This document shows positions 37,275-45,143 of a stretch of 62,424 nucleotides of DNA, piece after piece (position 1 is the stretch's first letter; every line of letters begins with the position of its first letter). The notes beneath the pieces are model-generated. The model was not told the DNA's origin and did not search any database. It saw only the letters and a list, made by a program, of their open reading frames with translations. The stretch comes from a virus. The stretch lies in the IMG/VR virus record IMGVR_UViG_3300023210_000033, positions 1-62,424 of that record. One strand, given 5' to 3'. A program made the position numbers and the translations under genes.

Positions 37275-39688
37275 AATGATAGTGATGATTGAGTTTCTAA
37301 TTCGTGTTTGCTTCTCATCCTCATCCATCTTCCTTGTGGGTCTCTTCCCTCTTCCGGCTGAACACCTGTGGTATACAACGCATAAGCAACCAACCATTTA
37401 TAAAACCTCGTCCTTGATATAGTCATCTTAGCTTTCGGTCCGTAGTCAGGATACTCACTAATGAAATCTAAGTATAAGTCTTGCTTCAATAACTTTCTTC
37501 CAACCTCAAGGTTTGGATTCTTGTTATGACCTTCAACCAATCCACACCACTCAATAAAATCGTGAGATGATTCTGCAGATAGTTGTCTAATCTTTAGGTT
37601 AACAAACTTACTCGTAACCAACCCTGTCTTTAGATAGTTCTTTACACAAGCAACCATATAGTTATCGAACATACACCAATCATCATCATCCCAATCAGCA
37701 AAGAAATGTTTTCCAAACTCATCAAGCGGTGTATAGTTTTTGTTGTAGTGTTGGTGTAGTTCTATCTCCCATTTTCTACGAGCGAATGAATTACCACTAC
37801 CCTTTATTGCGTAGTTAGTTGTGATGGCAATCTTAGGAGATTTACTAAATGGTATCTTGATTGCATCTTTGTTTTTCTTTTCTAATGTCAACCCCTCGGT
37901 TACTACACTAAACAATCTTTCAAAATCAAAGTGCTTCTTCACATCATCAAAGCAAAGTATCTGCGTGTCTGCTGATACAGTTTGATATGGGAACGAACGT
38001 TCGAAAGCAAATGCCTTTCCATCTATCACGACTAACTTTTTCATTTGTGATAGTGCATTCATAAACAACCCCTTACCTGTACCTCCCTCAGGATTATCTG
38101 ATATAACCTCATCATTCAATATAACGGCAGGACAATAGCTTAAGTTTTTATATCCGTGCATCATAAAACCTATGGTAGATTCCATTGTCTTTACTCTGCT
38201 CTCCTCATCTGCACAAATCCTTGATATGAATTGCTGATACGTACAACCATCGTACTCACAGATGTTAAACTTTCTATCTATCACGTGGTCTTTCCAAACG
38301 TACCCACCTAAATCAAGGTAGTCTATTGGCTCTACTCCATCCAATGATATCTTTACTGCGCAGTTCTTATAGTATAGATAAGAAGTATCTTTAGTATCCT
38401 CTATGAAGTAGATGTCTATCGTTGCGAGAAGTGTCAGGAAATCCTCTTTAAAATACCTTACGTGGTCTGCGAAGTGATTGTAAATACTTAGGTCATCTAA
38501 ATCTATTAAGTGATTAAGTATGAAATCTTTTATCTCTTTCTCTGATGTGTGGTCTATAAGATTATTAGTAACCTTTACAAACACATAGTTCCTACTGCCT
38601 TCAGGACAAAATTTATAGAAGCCATTGTCCTCAAGAAATTGTTTGAATAGTATGTGTACTATCTTGATTGTACCCTTGTCTGACTTAGTCCAAAAAGAAA
38701 CCGTAGAGTTCTCTTGCTCAACCCTGTTGAGTACTGCCTCAGTTGTAGCACTATCTAACCCTGACTCCTCAAGTTGATAGCGCAATTCTTTTTTTGATAC
38801 ACCTCTTCTTAGTTTTGTTTTTACAGAGTTAATCCTTTCCTCATCCTCGTAGTACTTAGTTCCAAAGTTCTGTGTCTGAGCATAAGCTGAATCAATTGTT
38901 CTTGTAATCTCTGACTGCGGAAAGTCTTGAGTAGCATACTGATTAAGAACATAACCTGCAAGAGACTTATTAATTCCATAATCATTGAATGCCATTGCAA
39001 GTACGTAAGTATGTTGGTTACGCTGCCCCTCATTCATTGGATACTTTTTTGTCCACCACTTTACAAGTATCTCAACCACCTTGTTTTCATCGGTGATTGG
39101 AATACTCGGTGCATCTCTATGTGCATTTACCTCTACGTATTCCGGTTCATCTATCTTATCCCATACAGAAGAGTTCTCATTGATATAGATTAATGGGTCA
39201 TATGATTCGTAACACACACGTGATACATTACTACACATCTTATCGAAGTGTTCTGAATCAAAGTGTTTGTTCAATGCGTTGAAGAAGTTCTTATGATTGT
39301 CTACGTCAGCAGGTATCTTTACCAATGCTTTCAATCCATTACCTGATGGTGAGATGAATACAGAATAAACAAACTTATCTTTAGTTAACTTATCCTTGTC
39401 TTGTAATAATAGTTTTCTTTTTGTGTAGTCATCGAAGTCCAAACATATCAACCCACTATGATTAGTTAATGAGTTGTCTGTTCTCTTCGTGAACGTACCA
39501 CTAAAACATACTGCCGGTAGTAGTTTCTTTAGTTCGTTGCGCTCGTTCTTATCCTTTGAAGTACGTATGCGCTTGATTAAATCTTTCTGCGCTCCATTTT
39601 TTATTCTGTTGAGTACAACCCCAACCTCTCTGTGAAACGGTGCTTCTGTTTCTTTAATGTTTTTAAATATCGTGATGTCTGATGCCAT
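37271..39688 (-). CDS. Primase-helicase (BT4734/VirE-type AEP primase plus SF3 helicase)
   Basis: 805 aa replication protein. N-terminal BT4734/VirE-like primase-type region: SGLICLDFDDY (78-88) and FISPSGNGLKALVKIP (111-126). A PriCT-like helical link follows (EGQRNQHTYVLAMAFNDYGI, about 214-233). The C-terminal SF3/D5-type helicase has Walker A EGGTGKGLF (about 530-538), Walker B LCFDDV (about 577-582) and sensor ITTNYAIKGSG (about 622-632). It would prime and unwind phage DNA; no DNA polymerase gene is seen, so the host enzyme is likely recruited. Upstream lies an intergenic element also present before groEL. Confidence 0.85.
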   Translation of the reverse strand: MASDITIFKNIKETEAPFHREVGVVLNRIKNGAQKDLIKRIRTSKDKNERNELKKLLPAVCFSGTFTKRTDNSLTNHSGLICLDFDDYTKRKLLLQDKDKLTKDKFVYSVFISPSGNGLKALVKIPADVDNHKNFFNALNKHFDSEHFDKMCSNVSRVCYESYDPLIYINENSSVWDKIDEPEYVEVNAHRDAPSIPITDENKVVEILVKWWTKKYPMNEGQRNQHTYVLAMAFNDYGINKSLAGYVLNQYATQDFPQSEITRTIDSAYAQTQNFGTKYYEDEERINSVKTKLRRGVSKKELRYQLEESGLDSATTEAVLNRVEQENSTVSFWTKSDKGTIKIVHILFKQFLEDNGFYKFCPEGSRNYVFVKVTNNLIDHTSEKEIKDFILNHLIDLDDLSIYNHFADHVRYFKEDFLTLLATIDIYFIEDTKDTSYLYYKNCAVKISLDGVEPIDYLDLGGYVWKDHVIDRKFNICEYDGCTYQQFISRICADEESRVKTMESTIGFMMHGYKNLSYCPAVILNDEVISDNPEGGTGKGLFMNALSQMKKLVVIDGKAFAFERSFPYQTVSADTQILCFDDVKKHFDFERLFSVVTEGLTLEKKNKDAIKIPFSKSPKIAITTNYAIKGSGNSFARRKWEIELHQHYNKNYTPLDEFGKHFFADWDDDDWCMFDNYMVACVKNYLKTGLVTSKFVNLKIRQLSAESSHDFIEWCGLVEGHNKNPNLEVGRKLLKQDLYLDFISEYPDYGPKAKMTISRTRFYKWLVAYALYTTGVQPEEGRDPQGRWMRMRSKHELETQSSLSL

Positions 39689-39694
39689 TTCTAT

Positions 39695-39850
39695 GTCGAT
39701 TTAATGTTGATTTTAATTTTATAACTTACTGATAATCAGTAGTCGTGTCGTTTATGTCGTTTTTTTCTTCACCTAATAGGAAGAAAAAGAATAAGTATAC
39801 TATTTACTATAGTGTATATGGAACGAATAGACCCGACATTATTAAGGGCA
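39695..39850. promoter_or_regulatory. Intergenic control element A
   Basis: The 213-base gap before the primase gene holds no gene I trust. It contains GTCG repeats, an imperfect ACTGATAATCAGT inverted repeat (39730 area) and an AATAAGTAtaCTATtta block (39791 area). The same order recurs before groEL (49500-49640). Confidence 0.5.
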
Positions 39851-39882
39851 AAAAAAAGGAGTGTCTTCAAGGACACCCCTCT
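39850..39882 (-). terminator. Terminator of the leftward recombination operon, built on a palindrome copy
   Basis: On the minus strand GGGGTGTCC..GGACACTCC-like stem (core 39861-39876) is followed by eight T (39851-39858 as A on the plus strand). It lies just after the SSB-like gene. Confidence 0.75.
39861..39876. repeat. 16-bp palindrome copy (TTCAAG centre)
   Basis: Core of the terminator after the SSB-like gene. Confidence 0.9.
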
Positions 39883-39901
39883 CTTTGCTTCTTAATTGGT
39901 A

Positions 39902-40177
39902 TTAAAACGGTAGTCCTGTATCCTCAGCACTTGCTACCTGAGGCGCTGCCTCGGTATTAGCCGCCTTGTTAGGCTGCCACGTGTCTAATTCACAATACTC
40001 CTTACCACTTTTACCTTTCTTGATATCGATGTTGACCCATCCACCTTTAGCATTAGCCTTAAGGAATGCAACCGCATCTTCTACCTTGATTGATAATCTT
40101 CCGAGTACCCACTCAGGAGCATCGTCTCTTTTAGGTTTAAACATAAACCCATCTGCAAAAATTTTTTCTTCTGCCAT
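39902..40177 (-). CDS. ssDNA-binding (SSB-like) protein
   Basis: 91 aa. Small basic/aromatic beta core (FMFKPKRDDAPEWVLGRLSI, WVNIDIKKGKSGKEYCELDTWQ) followed by a Pro/Ala linker and the acidic tip EDTGLPF, which is like the SSB C-terminal tip (D-D-x-x-P-F) that recruits replication proteins. It lies beside exonuclease and annealing-protein genes. Not a canonical OB-fold SSB in sequence, so the role rests on the tip and the neighbours. Confidence 0.65.
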   Translation of the reverse strand: MAEEKIFADGFMFKPKRDDAPEWVLGRLSIKVEDAVAFLKANAKGGWVNIDIKKGKSGKEYCELDTWQPNKAANTEAAPQVASAEDTGLPF

Positions 40178-40179
40178 TG

Positions 40180-40329
40180 TTAATTGATTTTAATTGTTTG
40201 CTCCAATGTTTCTAATGTCGAAAGAATAACGTTATCCTTTTCGTAACGTGTGGTGCAGTCCATTGGAACTTCTAACCACATCACACGCCTTTTGGTTTTA
40301 ATATTAAACAACTTCTTAAAGTACTTCAT
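40180..40329 (-). CDS. Small hypothetical protein
   Basis: 49 aa from the ATG at 40329 (MKYFKKLFNIKTKRR), 14 bases inside the exonuclease gene; an earlier start at 40392 lies deeper in that gene. Basic N-terminus, then a beta-like stretch. No family recognised. Confidence 0.5.
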   Translation of the reverse strand: MKYFKKLFNIKTKRRVMWLEVPMDCTTRYEKDNVILSTLETLEQTIKIN

Positions 40330-41044
40330 TGATATAGTATGAGTTAATATCTTCTGTTGCCTCATCAGAAAAGAAAGACCTGTAAACTTCAATAGCTTTC
40401 TCTACCTTCTCTTCACCTCTTGCTACAAAATCTGCAGATGGTACAAACTTACCTAACATCCCTGTTGATTTATCAACCACTAAAAATATAAGAGGCTTGT
40501 TAAACAATTGCTGATAGATATAACATTGACTATCGTAGTTGTACTTCCTTGCACTCCACTTGAAATCTTTTATGTTCCCGGTAGTTTTAATATCAATGAG
40601 CATATCCGGATGAACGATGTCGGCTTTGCCTTTCCACATCTCTCCCTTTATCTCCTTGATGCTTGGTACTTCATACTCATTGTTAGTGTTGGCTATGAGT
40701 TCATACATATCTAAGTTGTTCATCATAGTTTTAACCAACCCTCTAAGTTCCTCGCCCTCTTTATTAAGTAGGGCAAACTCTACATCGTTGTCTTTAATAA
40801 ACTCTTTGTATGCTTTAGTTGTACGTGAAGATACATCAACAAACTCTACCTTCGCTGCCTTCTCAGGCTCAAGTATTAGTTGGTGAAAGTATCTACCCTT
40901 AGCAAAGTTTGCGTTGTCGGGTCTGCTCACACCAAACTCCTGTGGATTAGTGAGTAGTGTACCTATGTCTGAATTGGAAAGGTATTGTTTTCCAAATGCT
41001 CCGTAGTATTCTTTGTCGTCTCTTAACTTCTCTAATATATCCAT
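40316..41044 (-). CDS. RecE/PD-(D/E)XK-type exonuclease
   Basis: 242 aa. Resembles the exodeoxyribonuclease VIII C-terminal (PDDEXK) family: LSNSDIGTLLTNP (about 22-34), GRYFHQLILEP (about 50-60), then WKGKADIVHPDMLIDIKTTG (about 137-156), with Asp and Asp-Ile-Lys active-site residues, and YDSQCYIYQQLF. It digests DNA ends to single strands. The annealing-protein gene next to it (41044) overlaps it by one base, a standard phage recombination pair. Confidence 0.85.
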   Translation of the reverse strand: MDILEKLRDDKEYYGAFGKQYLSNSDIGTLLTNPQEFGVSRPDNANFAKGRYFHQLILEPEKAAKVEFVDVSSRTTKAYKEFIKDNDVEFALLNKEGEELRGLVKTMMNNLDMYELIANTNNEYEVPSIKEIKGEMWKGKADIVHPDMLIDIKTTGNIKDFKWSARKYNYDSQCYIYQQLFNKPLIFLVVDKSTGMLGKFVPSADFVARGEEKVEKAIEVYRSFFSDEATEDINSYYINEVL

Positions 41045-41694
41045 TACTTCTTAGCCGTTACAAGGTTAGTAATAGATGTCTTAACAGATGCTGATACAAC
41101 ATACTTCTTAGCTATCAAATCAGTTAGCTTTTTAACACCTTGTGACTTGTTATCTTTAACGTAGTTCATTACGTTATCCCAATTAGCATCACCTTTCTTT
41201 AGTTCAAGGCGGTCATTCGCAGCCGGGTTAGTTTTCGTTGGTGTCTTTGAAGACACTTTACTTGCTAACTCTTCTTGCTTAGCGACAACCTCATCTTGTG
41301 GTAAGTCCTCACCTGCATAGATATAAAGTCCAAGTCCGTGACGTGCGATTGCTTTAGTAAGACTACGTTGGATTGCCTTGTTAACTTCTACTGACGTTAG
41401 CTTATCCATTGCCAAAGACTTGTTACTATAGTTCATAATAGGAAGATACTCTATGTGTTCTTCACCTTCAATTGTAACTCCTGTCTTTACCCAAGCTGAC
41501 CTGTTGTCTGTGTGGTAAATCATTCCGTGTTCGTTTTCGTACACGGTGTACGTACTGTTAGGATAATTCTCTTTTACTTTTGACCAAGCCCAAGCCCAAG
41601 ACAAGTAAGTAAGTCCATTCTTTTTTTCTGTAAACTTGTTTACGTTGATTCCATTTAAGGTTTCAAATACTGATTTCTTTTTTGCGTTTGCCAT
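41044..41694 (-). CDS. Rad52/Sak-type ssDNA annealing protein (DUF1071-like)
   Basis: 216 aa. Diagnostic blocks of the DUF1071/Sak family: LTYLSWAWAWSKVKENYPN (28-46), VNKAIQRSLTKAIARHGLGL (about 105-124) and YIYAGEDLP (about 125-133). These proteins anneal complementary single strands during recombination. The C-terminal linker VSSKTPTKTNP contains a palindrome copy (41241-41256), and a basic C-terminal region follows. Partner of the exonuclease. Confidence 0.85.
   Translation of the reverse strand: MANAKKKSVFETLNGINVNKFTEKKNGLTYLSWAWAWSKVKENYPNSTYTVYENEHGMIYHTDNRSAWVKTGVTIEGEEHIEYLPIMNYSNKSLAMDKLTSVEVNKAIQRSLTKAIARHGLGLYIYAGEDLPQDEVVAKQEELASKVSSKTPTKTNPAANDRLELKKGDANWDNVMNYVKDNKSQGVKKLTDLIAKKYVVSASVKTSITNLVTAKK
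41241..41256. repeat. 16-bp palindrome copy (TTTGAA centre)
   Basis: Inside the annealing-protein gene, in a linker, encoding VSSKTP. Confidence 0.9.
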
Positions 41695-41699
41695 TTGAT

Positions 41700-42104
41700 T
41701 TAATTTAATTGATTTAATTTATTATTGATTATTGCATATCGCTTGAGGATTCTTTCTCTGCTTGACTTTAGAATTGAAAGTTGCTTCATAGAATTTCTCC
41801 CATTAACTTCTTTCTTTATTGACTGCTCAACTTTATCAAGTTTTGTACGATAGTTAGACAAAGATATAACATAAGCACCACACCTCCAACCTTTTTCTTT
41901 AAAAAGATTTATTTCCTCAGGAAGAACCGGCATATAAAAGTCACCGCCCTTCATTGTATTAAGTATGATTATCTCCTCTGTCTCATCGTCTTTAACTATC
42001 TTGATACCGAACACTATACGTGCCTTGTATCCATCACCATTGACTTCTACTGCGTAGTCATCTTCAGTTGCTTGAGTCCAAATATCTTCTAAGCTATAAT
42101 GCAT
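41700..42104 (-). CDS. Hypothetical protein
   Basis: 134 aa, no recognised family. The N-terminal half looks beta-rich (YKARIVFGIKIVKDDETEEI, YMPVLPEEINLFKEKGWRCG). The C-terminal half is a basic coiled coil (KLDKVEQSIKKEVNGRNSMK). Overlaps the DnaA-like gene upstream by 16 bases. Its place next to recombination genes suggests DNA metabolism. Confidence 0.6.
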   Translation of the reverse strand: MHYSLEDIWTQATEDDYAVEVNGDGYKARIVFGIKIVKDDETEEIIILNTMKGGDFYMPVLPEEINLFKEKGWRCGAYVISLSNYRTKLDKVEQSIKKEVNGRNSMKQLSILKSSRERILKRYAIINNKLNQLN

Positions 42105-42391
42105 TGTTGTATTTCTTTTACTACGTTAACATAGTCCTTATCTTTTTTAATCTTCTTCGTCACCATATCTATTCCGTGGATAATTGAAGAGTGATTAATA
42201 AGGTATCCTTTCTCTGCCATATATTCCTGTATGTACACGAGCCTCATCGGTCTAATGTAACAGGCATAATATAACAGGTGACGTGCATCCACTATGTCCC
42301 TTCGCTTTGACTTGGTAAACAGAGTGTCTTCATCTATAGAGAATAGTTCACAAACTTTCTCTACATAATTATTAAAAATCTTTGCTTTCAT
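42089..42391 (-). CDS. DnaA domain IV-like DNA-binding protein (2)
   Basis: 100 aa, almost only a DnaA C-terminal domain: SKRRDIVDARHLLYYAC (about 28-44), then MAEKGYLINHSSIIHGIDMV (about 59-78), matching RR..V.AR and the DHTTVLHA-type recognition helix with N-H-S-S replacing D-H-T-T. Distinct from the 179-aa protein at 34515. May bind DnaA-box-like sites in the phage or act on the host initiator (inference). Confidence 0.75.
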   Translation of the reverse strand: MKAKIFNNYVEKVCELFSIDEDTLFTKSKRRDIVDARHLLYYACYIRPMRLVYIQEYMAEKGYLINHSSIIHGIDMVTKKIKKDKDYVNVVKEIQQCIIA

Positions 42392-42551
42392 TTGATTCTG
42401 ATTGTGTTAAGTCCCCACTAAATATCTGTGAGAACGATTCGAATAATTCATTTAATACTTCCTTACTATCGAGTGTCTTTGAAGACACTACTTCTCCACC
42501 TCTCTCCCGAGACGTAGACTTTACTTTGCAGTAGTGATTTGATTGTTCCAT
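42372..42551 (-). CDS. Small hypothetical protein containing a palindrome copy
   Basis: 59 aa from the ATG at 42551, five bases after the previous stop; an alternative ATG at 42581 overlaps the previous gene. The palindrome (42473-42488) encodes VVSSKT. Acidic Ser-rich end. Function unknown. Confidence 0.5.
   Translation of the reverse strand: MEQSNHYCKVKSTSRERGGEVVSSKTLDSKEVLNELFESFSQIFSGDLTQSESNESKDF
42473..42488. repeat. 16-bp palindrome copy (TTTGAA centre)
   Basis: Inside the small gene 42372-42551, encoding VSSKT. Confidence 0.9.
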
Positions 42552-42555
42552 ACGA

Positions 42556-42867
42556 TTAAGTTTGAGTTGTTGTCCATTCATTGAATTTAGAAGAGTGACT
42601 TAGATTCTTAGAGTTATCTTCCGCTATGATTAGTAGCACAAGGTATCCACATAAATCAAAGAGCGTATCCTCTGTTGAGTCATTGATTCCTACGTTCTTT
42701 ATCCTCGCTAACTTGTCGTCTATCCTTGCACGTAAGCTATTAACCGCATTCCCGTGACTGAAGATGTTGATTGGTTCAAGCGCTGAGTTCCCGTAGTCAT
42801 CGTTCTTCTGTTGTAACATAGCACAGACCTTGTCTGTTATGTCCTTGATTCTTTCTTTGTTATCCAT
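42556..42867 (-). CDS. Nmad1/DUF1599-like protein (nucleotide-modification associated)
   Basis: 103 aa from the ATG at 42867, which overlaps the previous stop (AATGGATAA). The pattern QQKNDDYGNSALEP, then SLRARIDDKLARIKNV, then EDTLFDLCGYLVLLI matches the Nmad1/DUF1599 family of small helical proteins, which in my knowledge relate to MazG-type nucleotide pyrophosphatases. It may cleanse or remodel nucleotides during phage growth. Confidence 0.75.
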   Translation of the reverse strand: MDNKERIKDITDKVCAMLQQKNDDYGNSALEPINIFSHGNAVNSLRARIDDKLARIKNVGINDSTEDTLFDLCGYLVLLIIAEDNSKNLSHSSKFNEWTTTQT

Positions 42868-43213
42868 TGTAATAGTCATCAAAAATTAATTGTTCAATGT
42901 CTGAAAGTTTATCAGACCTCTTACCTCTCACACCTCCTATGTAACTCACTAAGTATTTACCGCTGCGTAACATCTGAATGTAATGACCTCCGGCATACCT
43001 GATTACATCTGTACAAGAAGAGATTAGTGCCGGTGGTTCACCTGCATAAAGGTTTTCAAAGTCATCCCTGACATACATTGTACCTGTCTCTTGCATCTCT
43101 TTGATTGTGAATTCTTCTACATCTAATAGTTGTTGTAGTCTCTGTATTTTCTTAACGTTGTTCGGCTCAAACATTTTCAGCCGTTGGATTTCTTCTATGA
43201 TATAATGTTTCAT
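42860..43213 (-). CDS. Hypothetical protein
   Basis: 117 aa, no recognised family. Helical N-terminus (KMFEPNNVKKIQRLQQLLDV), then a beta stretch (GGHYIQMLRSGKYLVSYIGG) and acidic end. Stop overlaps the Nmad1 start. Confidence 0.6.
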   Translation of the reverse strand: MKHYIIEEIQRLKMFEPNNVKKIQRLQQLLDVEEFTIKEMQETGTMYVRDDFENLYAGEPPALISSCTDVIRYAGGHYIQMLRSGKYLVSYIGGVRGKRSDKLSDIEQLIFDDYYNG

Positions 43214-43220
43214 AATTGAT

Positions 43221-43460
43221 TTAATTTATTTCAGCAACACTACACACGATAACGTCCCCCACTAATGGACGTTGGCTAATGTTACTTGCTTGTTGATTTT
43301 GTGGGAGATTGTTGAGCAGTCCTTCTTCGTTTACTACTAAGATTGTATTGCCTACGTAAACGAATTCTATGTAGCCCTGTACTAAGTCCTGCATTTTTTT
43401 TAATGTGGACACGTCTACATTTTGTATGACCTCTCCGGTAGATTTTAATAGTTTTGCCAT
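43221..43460 (-). CDS. Hypothetical protein
   Basis: 79 aa, beta-rich small protein (IQNVDVSTLKKMQDLVQGYI, YVGNTILVVNEEGLL), no motif. Related in style to small conserved phage proteins with a DUF3846-like layout (..Lp.N..A..l), here LLNNLPQNQQASN and RPLVGDVIVC; this likeness is tentative. Confidence 0.6.
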   Translation of the reverse strand: MAKLLKSTGEVIQNVDVSTLKKMQDLVQGYIEFVYVGNTILVVNEEGLLNNLPQNQQASNISQRPLVGDVIVCSVAEIN

Positions 43461-43474
43461 ATGATTTTATTTAA

Positions 43475-43521
43475 TTGATTTATACGAAAGTAATAAATTA
43501 TTTAGACACATCCTAATTTTA
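43475..43521 (-). promoter_or_regulatory. Promoter segment (copy 1 of a duplicated segment)
   Basis: Read leftward it runs from a TAAAATTAGG block to a weak -7 box TACTTTCG (43485-43492) and TATAAATC. A closely similar segment is at 45094-45141. It includes the last codons of the gene at 43502. Confidence 0.45.
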
Positions 43522-43747
43522 TGTCTGATATTTTCACGTACCAATATCCGTCCTTCAGTATCTTGTCCGTCCCTTTCCAAACATCCAACCCTGACTGCTG
43601 ACCTGTACTTTCTACGTGTGCTATCAACTGATGTAGTGCCATCTTTACTCCATCGTGTTCTGCTTTTGAATGGCTATCGTTTACCCATTCATCATCGCTG
43701 ATTATATCTTCTGCGATTCTTTTGATTCTTGATAATTCTATTTTCAT
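43502..43747 (-). CDS. Hypothetical protein
   Basis: 81 aa from the ATG at 43747, which overlaps the previous stop as ATGA; a longer reading from 43813 lies in another gene. Acidic N-terminal helix and a C-terminal WYVKISDIKLGCV. Its last codons are part of a duplicated 3'-end/promoter segment. Function unknown. Confidence 0.55.
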   Translation of the reverse strand: MKIELSRIKRIAEDIISDDEWVNDSHSKAEHDGVKMALHQLIAHVESTGQQSGLDVWKGTDKILKDGYWYVKISDIKLGCV

Positions 43748-43902
43748 AACATTTCTTTTTTTAATTTTTCTCTGTGGTCGCATAACAAATTCATAGTGAA
43801 TTGTCTTGACCAATTCTCATTGGCTATTGCTTCATTGACCTCAGTCATATTCATTTTACTAATTGATTCTTGAGTGTGTCTTACTCCTTGATTGTATCTC
43901 AT
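43744..43902 (-). CDS. Small hypothetical protein
   Basis: 52 aa, starting MRYNQGVRHTQESISKMNMT. It ends in ATGA overlap with the gene at 43747, which supports it as a real gene that the usual length cutoff misses. Polar helix, no motif. Confidence 0.55.
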   Translation of the reverse strand: MRYNQGVRHTQESISKMNMTEVNEAIANENWSRQFTMNLLCDHREKLKKEML

Positions 43903-43927
43903 CTTTATTTATTACAGATTAATAAAA

Positions 43928-43955
43928 GCAAGAGTGTCCTTGAAGACACCCTTGC
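43928..43955 (-). terminator. Terminator of the GAT-II/GGCT gene, built on a palindrome copy
   Basis: GCAAG and CTTGC flank the palindrome (43934-43949). On the minus strand it is followed by TTTTATT. Confidence 0.7.
43934..43949. repeat. 16-bp palindrome copy (CTTGAA centre)
   Basis: Core of the terminator after the GAT-II/GGCT gene. Confidence 0.9.
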
Positions 43956-43964
43956 ATTGTGGAT

Positions 43965-45041
43965 TTAGTCTTGAAATTTTAAGACCTCATCCTCTTTGAA
44001 CCAACCACCACAGGAGGAACAATAATAGTTTGAAAACCCATCGAACGTTACATCGTTGTAACAATCTACACAGGTAGGTGTGTCATTAGTTGGGAAGTGT
44101 TCGTCATCCCATCCTATATCTATCGCTTCGTGATTAATATCTTCATCAACATCTTCGACAATGCCTCTATCGAATAAGGTATTCTCGTATCGTGCTGACT
44201 GCTCATACGATTCAACAAATGGTTTGTTTGAATTACTTTCTTTTGGATTGAAGTAAATCCAACACGTTAAAGTCTTTCCGTTGTTCATCTTCACCGGTAT
44301 CTCTTCACGCTTGTACCATCTTGGATGACCCTCAAGCATATCTAAACTCTTGAACGTGGTATCGCTAACCTTAAACACATCAACCTTTACGTTATGTCCT
44401 AACCCTTTTTCTTTTAATAAGAAAGGAAGTCCATCAACAACCAAAGGATATTTGTCTTGAGTTTTACCTGCACCAATATGCTTTGATGAAGTTAGGTAAG
44501 AGTAGTAGTTACTGAAACCTTTCTTTAAAGTTCCATACACCGCAACCAAGTTGTCTTGAAGTACGTTGGCTTTTGAATACCAAATGCCATCACGATAAGT
44601 ATACAGGTTACGATTGTAGATTTGGAATGAACGAGTCCGGGTGTTGATGCTCACAAAACGTGAGTCATACTTTTCAAGTTCAGTCTTCCAAGTGTTACGT
44701 GCTACGTTACCAAGCGCCTTGGCAAGTACCTTACTATCACACTCGTCAGCAGTTCCAAGTCCCTTGATAGTTCCATTCTGCATTAGAAGTTCGTCATTCT
44801 TTACACCGCATCTGAATGGGTGAGTGTTGGACAGTCCAACCTTACCGACAGTTGCGTATCTGAAATGCGCAATGAATGGTCGCTTAGTTAATAGTTGTTT
44901 GTACTCGTTTGATTTGTGGTATGTTACCTCGAACGTGTCGAGCCATACAATTCCTAATCCGTGAGGATTAATTCTCGCTGAAGTCTTAGCGATTTCATTA
45001 GACATTACATTGTCTTTCTGCTTAATAATAATTACACACAT
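43965..45041 (-). CDS. GAT-II amidotransferase / GGCT / zinc-ribbon fusion protein
   Basis: 358 aa from the ATG at 45041, chosen because it gives MCVIIIK with Cys2, the class II (Ntn) glutamine amidotransferase nucleophile after Met removal; a longer reading to 45107 runs through a palindrome. Domain 1 (1-155): IAHFRYATVG (57-66), HPFRCG (74-79), MQNGTI (87-92), as in GAT-II. Domain 2 (165-255): gamma-glutamylcyclotransferase/AIG2-like, VYGTLKKG (168-175) and LDMLEGHPRWYKR (233-245); the usual Gly-Glu acid is V-D (220-221), so activity needs testing. Domain 3: zinc ribbon C324-x2-C327...C341-x2-C344. Near an amidoligase-like gene it suggests amide-bond chemistry on peptides. Confidence 0.8.
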   Translation of the reverse strand: MCVIIIKQKDNVMSNEIAKTSARINPHGLGIVWLDTFEVTYHKSNEYKQLLTKRPFIAHFRYATVGKVGLSNTHPFRCGVKNDELLMQNGTIKGLGTADECDSKVLAKALGNVARNTWKTELEKYDSRFVSINTRTRSFQIYNRNLYTYRDGIWYSKANVLQDNLVAVYGTLKKGFSNYYSYLTSSKHIGAGKTQDKYPLVVDGLPFLLKEKGLGHNVKVDVFKVSDTTFKSLDMLEGHPRWYKREEIPVKMNNGKTLTCWIYFNPKESNSNKPFVESYEQSARYENTLFDRGIVEDVDEDINHEAIDIGWDDEHFPTNDTPTCVDCYNDVTFDGFSNYYCSSCGGWFKEDEVLKFQD

Positions 45042-45061
45042 AGTGATTTGATTTGCGAGGG

Positions 45062-45077
45062 GTGTCTTTGAAGACAC
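45062..45077. repeat. 16-bp palindrome copy (TTTGAA centre)
   Basis: In the leader of the GAT-II/GGCT gene, between promoter and ATG, so transcribed. Confidence 0.9.
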
Positions 45078-45093
45078 CGACCTCTGATTTACA

Positions 45094-45141
45094 ATTGATT
45101 TATACAAAGGTAAGACTAAATTTAGACATAACCTAATTTTA
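45094..45141 (-). promoter_or_regulatory. Promoter segment with -7 box TACCTTTG (copy 2 of a duplicated segment)
   Basis: The -7 box is at 45105-45112, leading the GAT-II/GGCT gene. The segment is about 80% like 43475-43521, and on its upstream side can be read as IKLGYV-stop, the end of a gene paralogous to 43502. Confidence 0.55.
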
Positions 45142-45143
45142 TT

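Noticed and set aside
39745-39960. 71-aa rightward ORF
   Set aside because: Runs through control element A, a terminator hairpin and into the SSB-like gene; composition is not protein-like.
45042-45107. 22-residue extension of the GAT-II/GGCT gene
   Set aside because: It would bury the catalytic Cys2 needed at the mature N-terminus, and it overlaps the promoter and palindrome.
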